NCBI GenBank assembly: GCA_002314525.1
Contig: DCGE01000145.1
Span: forward strand, 21,905 to 29,663
Origin: Prevotellaceae bacterium UBA1786
Lineage (GTDB): Bacteria; Bacteroidota; Bacteroidia; Bacteroidales; Bacteroidaceae
Direction: 5' to 3'
DNA length: 7,759 nucleotides
In this document: positions 5,493 through 7,759 of the stretch, one piece after another
How positions within the stretch are numbered: position 1 is the stretch's first letter
Layout of the letters: each line of letters opens with the position of its first letter
Translations under genes and position numbers: made by a program
The notes under the pieces: generated by a model
The model's input: the letters and a program-made list of their open reading frames with translations, nothing else
Databases searched by the model: none
Told to the model about the DNA's origin: nothing

Positions 5493-7186
5493 AACATTGC
5501 CAGTATTATAATCTGTGCTGTGACAATACGTAAGAACATTGCCAAAGGATAGACTGTGGAATAACCTACTGAAGGAACGTCGTTATTGGCGACTCCTACA
5601 GAATAGGCCAATGCAGGTGGGTCGGTTGTGGCACCACCCATAATACCCATAAGAAGTAAGTAGTTGGTCTTATAACGGATTCGTGCAAAGCACCCCACAA
5701 TAAGAAGCGGAATAACGGTGATGAGGAATCCGTAGAGGACATACATGTATCCGCCATTCGTGACAGTGTCTATGAATGTACCGCCAGCCTTAATACCCAC
5801 ACTTGCAAGGAAAAGCACAAGGCCGAAATCACGCATCATCAGAGAGGCGCTGGTTGTGGAATAAGCCACAAGTTTGAACTTGAAGCCGAACCGGCCGACA
5901 AGGATGGCTATGACGAGGGGGCCGCCTGCAAGACCCAGCTTTACAGGAGCAGACATTCCCGGAATGGCAAACGGAATGCTTCCGAAGATGATTCCGATGA
6001 GGATTCCGAAGAAAAGAGTTACAAGATTCGGTTTATCAAGGCTTTTCTTTGAATTGCCTACTTTCTGTGAAAAGCGATCGACGGCATCCTCCGGTCCGAC
6101 TACAGTCAAGCGATCACCTACCTGAAGGATGACATTCTGATGTGCAAACATTTCAATACCAGAACGGAAGATACGGGTTACGTTCACACCATACAAACGA
6201 CTCGGATGAAGTGACAGGAGTGTCTGCCCGTTAATCTTGTCACGAGTGACAAGCACGTTCTTTATCACCATAGGAACATCCTGATGTTCCCAGTCAGTTT
6301 CTGCCTGACGACCGATGAGGGTGATGATTGCTTCGGCATCTTCCTCGGCACATACAATAAACATACGGTCTCCGAGATATATCCTGGTGTCCTTGTTAGG
6401 CAACTGGACATGACCGTCATGAAGGCAACGCGAACAAACGAAATTGCGGTTGAGCAGACGACGGAGTTCAAGTATAGTCTTGTTGTCGATAGAAGGATTG
6501 GTTATTTCAATATTGAGCAAATGAGGCTGAAGGTTGTTCTGGCTGAGTTCCTTATCATGTTCCTCCTCCTCTTTCTTCATATCTATCTTGAAGAAATACT
6601 TAACGGCAATGATGGATAGTATTATGCCAATGACACCCAACGGATACGCACAGGCGTAGCCATTGGCAATATTCGGAAGTTCGGTCAATGCACCGTCGGC
6701 ACCGACCTGTTCGAGGGCAGCATTGGCAGCACCAAGTCCAGGTGTGTTGGTAACAGCTCCACAAAGCACTCCGACCATCATAGGCAACGACTGCGGATCA
6801 TCCGTATCACAGAAAGCAAAGTAGATTCCGAACATCACTGCTATATTGAGAAGTATTATTCCAAGAGCAATAGTGTTCATACGGATTCCACCTTCTTTGA
6901 ATGATGTAAAGAAAGACGGACCTACCTGAAGACCTATAGAAAAGACAAACAATATAAGTCCGAAGTCCTGAAGGCAATTGAAGACAATCTCTGATTCAAT
7001 GATTCCGTTCTGATGGAGAATATGTCCTGCCACGATTCCGACGAAAAGGACGAATGTCACTCCCAATGAAATGCCGAATATCTTGATTTTGCCAAGCAGC
7101 ACACCCAAAGCAATCACAACGGAATAAAGCAGCACGATATGTGCCACGGAACTGCCATTGGTGAAAAGTTCTGATAACCAATTCAT
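5489..7186 (-). CDS. AspT/YidE-type transporter with two RCK_C (TrkA_C) domains
   Basis: This 565-residue protein belongs to the aspartate:alanine exchanger family (AspT; E. coli YidE/YbjL), at the usual length. It is two related membrane halves around a cytoplasmic insert. Half one (about 15-200) has FGLILFVFSIGLQVGP (75-90), GAVTNTPGLGAANAAL (143-158) and YPLGV (181-185). Half two (about 387-565) has the counterparts FGLVLFLASVGIKAGG (454-469), GATTDPPALAYSVGVA (518-533) and YPLAM (546-550), so an internal duplication is plain. Between them lie two RCK_C domains, about 222-292 and 303-375, each ending in a GDR motif region followed by a short strand; RCK_C domains bind small ligands in other transporters. 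The first contains CSRCLHDGH (251-259), where relatives usually have non-Cys residues. It starts at 7186 under a good promoter and overlaps nhaC by 4 nt. The substrate is uncertain; dicarboxylate or amino-acid exchange is the family role. Confidence 0.92.
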   Translation of the reverse strand: MNWLSELFTNGSSVAHIVLLYSVVIALGVLLGKIKIFGISLGVTFVLFVGIVAGHILHQNGIIESEIVFNCLQDFGLILFVFSIGLQVGPSFFTSFKEGGIRMNTIALGIILLNIAVMFGIYFAFCDTDDPQSLPMMVGVLCGAVTNTPGLGAANAALEQVGADGALTELPNIANGYACAYPLGVIGIILSIIAVKYFFKIDMKKEEEEHDKELSQNNLQPHLLNIEITNPSIDNKTILELRRLLNRNFVCSRCLHDGHVQLPNKDTRIYLGDRMFIVCAEEDAEAIITLIGRQAETDWEHQDVPMVIKNVLVTRDKINGQTLLSLHPSRLYGVNVTRIFRSGIEMFAHQNVILQVGDRLTVVGPEDAVDRFSQKVGNSKKSLDKPNLVTLFFGILIGIIFGSIPFAIPGMSAPVKLGLAGGPLVIAILVGRFGFKFKLVAYSTTSASLMMRDFGLVLFLASVGIKAGGTFIDTVTNGGYMYVLYGFLITVIPLLIVGCFARIRYKTNYLLLMGIMGGATTDPPALAYSVGVANNDVPSVGYSTVYPLAMFLRIVTAQIIILAML

Positions 7187-7226
7187 CTTGAAGAATTCAC
7201 TAAATCTATCCTAAAAATTCAGAGTG

Positions 7227-7243
7227 CAAAATTAGCAATTTTG
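7227..7243. repeat. Short palindrome overlapping the -7 element
   Basis: CAAAATT (7227-7233) and AATTTTG (7237-7243) form a perfect 7-bp inverted repeat with a 3-nt centre, directly over the -7 element. It could be an operator half-site pair or simply a chance product of AT-rich promoter sequence. Confidence 0.35.
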
Positions 7244-7257
7244 ATTGATATGGCAAA
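7227..7257 (-). promoter_or_regulatory. Bacteroidota-type promoter for the transporter operon
   Basis: On the minus strand TTTG (7254-7257) is followed by 19 nt and then TAATTTTG (7227-7234), an exact fit to -33 TTTG / -7 TAnnTTTG. Transcription would begin near 7220, leaving a leader of about 34 nt before the ATG at 7186. The gap from the upstream kinase-like stop is 103 nt, so the operon most likely has its own start. Confidence 0.75.
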
Positions 7258-7289
7258 ATATAATATGACTATTGACTCGTACCAATTGA

Positions 7290-7759
7290 TTATATTTCTA
7301 TCTTCAATGCTTTTTTTGCATAATCAAGGAGAAAGTCTGCAGAGCCGTCAATTCCAAGAACCGAAGAGTTGATACAGATATCGTATGTCCTACTATCACC
7401 CCAATTGGTCTCACAATAGAAGTCATGATACTCAGCACGCTGGCGGTCGGTCTTGATAATCATCTGACGGGCTTCGTCATCAGATACGTTGAAACGCTCG
7501 GCAACGAAGCGAATACGGTCTTCCATATCGGCACGGATAAATACTTTCAGAAGTCGCGGATGAGTACGAAGTGTATAGTCAGCACAACGTCCTACAATGA
7601 TACAATCCTCTTCCTTCGCCTTATAGTAAATCATCTTTGACTGCATATGGAAAAGAGACTCACGGCTGACACTTGATGAATACATATTGCCGAGACTTGT
7701 GAAAGGCGATGTGATATTATGGATAAAGCCACTCAACCACCCGCTGCCAGATGTTGATG
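7290..7759 (-). CDS. Cytidylate-kinase-like family protein (5' end outside the window)
   Basis: The frame stays open from the TAA at 7290-7292 to the right edge, so about 156 C-terminal residues are seen and the N-terminus with the P-loop is missing. The visible part matches the Bacteroidota cytidylate-kinase-like family: CIIVGRCADYTLR (CoA/nucleotide-kinase-like strand with Arg), VFIRADMEDRIRFVAERFNVSDDEA, then KTDRQRAEYHDFYCETNWGDSRTYDICINSS. The Arg-rich lid and Tyr-Asp-hydrophobic-Asn-Ser block are like those of NMP kinases that phosphorylate CMP/dCMP. These homologues are usually not the essential Cmk, and their substrate is often unproven. The TTG at 7734-7736 encodes an internal Leu, not the start. 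The gene is on the same strand as the transporter operon downstream, 103 nt away with a promoter between. Confidence 0.85.
   Translation of the reverse strand, partial: STSGSGWLSGFIHNITSPFTSLGNMYSSSVSRESLFHMQSKMIYYKAKEEDCIIVGRCADYTLRTHPRLLKVFIRADMEDRIRFVAERFNVSDDEARQMIIKTDRQRAEYHDFYCETNWGDSRTYDICINSSVLGIDGSADFLLDYAKKALKIEI

Noticed and set aside
7734..7736. TTG as the start of the cytidylate-kinase-like gene
   Set aside because: The same frame continues upstream without a stop to the window edge (STSGSGW before it), and the family needs an N-terminal P-loop that is missing here, so the gene is cut by the edge.

Overview
The window looks like a chromosomal segment of a Bacteroidales bacterium (Bacteroides/Prevotella-type). 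Three features support this. At least two upstream regions carry the Bacteroidota sigma-factor promoter pattern TTTG-N19/20-TAnnTTTG. The TonB has the MEIKKSxKADLEG N-terminus typical of that phylum. Most genes lack a Shine-Dalgarno sequence. All recognisable genes lie on the minus strand, so the biological reading order runs from high to low coordinates. No gene-free stretch exceeds 300 bases; the longest is about 154 bases (2733-2886).

In transcription order: (1) the 3' part of a cytidylate-kinase-like gene runs off the right edge (7290-7759). (2) A promoter at 7227-7257 drives a tightly packed three-gene operon. It encodes an AspT/YidE-type transporter with two RCK_C domains, an NhaC-family antiporter, and a small YfcE/MJ0936-type metallophosphoesterase; both junctions are 4-nt ATGA overlaps. 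(3) A second, near-consensus promoter (3519-3550) drives a single gene for an unrecognised tryptophan-rich protein. This protein is built around tandem 11-residue repeats and ends in an acidic, then basic tail. (4) A third promoter-like site (2769-2776) precedes tonB. A strong stem-loop (1955-1990) follows tonB, then come a short-chain-type polyprenyl synthase and tatD, only 20 nt apart. (5) The left edge carries the first 28 nt of a class II tRNA, most likely tRNA-Ser.

Most of the content is housekeeping: isoprenoid precursor synthesis, energy coupling to outer-membrane transport, TatD nuclease, and ion/amino-acid exchange. The two items that are not ordinary are the Trp-rich 11-residue-repeat protein (2887-3492) and the transporter-antiporter-phosphoesterase operon. 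In that operon, ligand-sensing RCK_C domains and a phosphodiesterase-type enzyme are translationally coupled. I see no mobile element, CRISPR array or defence system.
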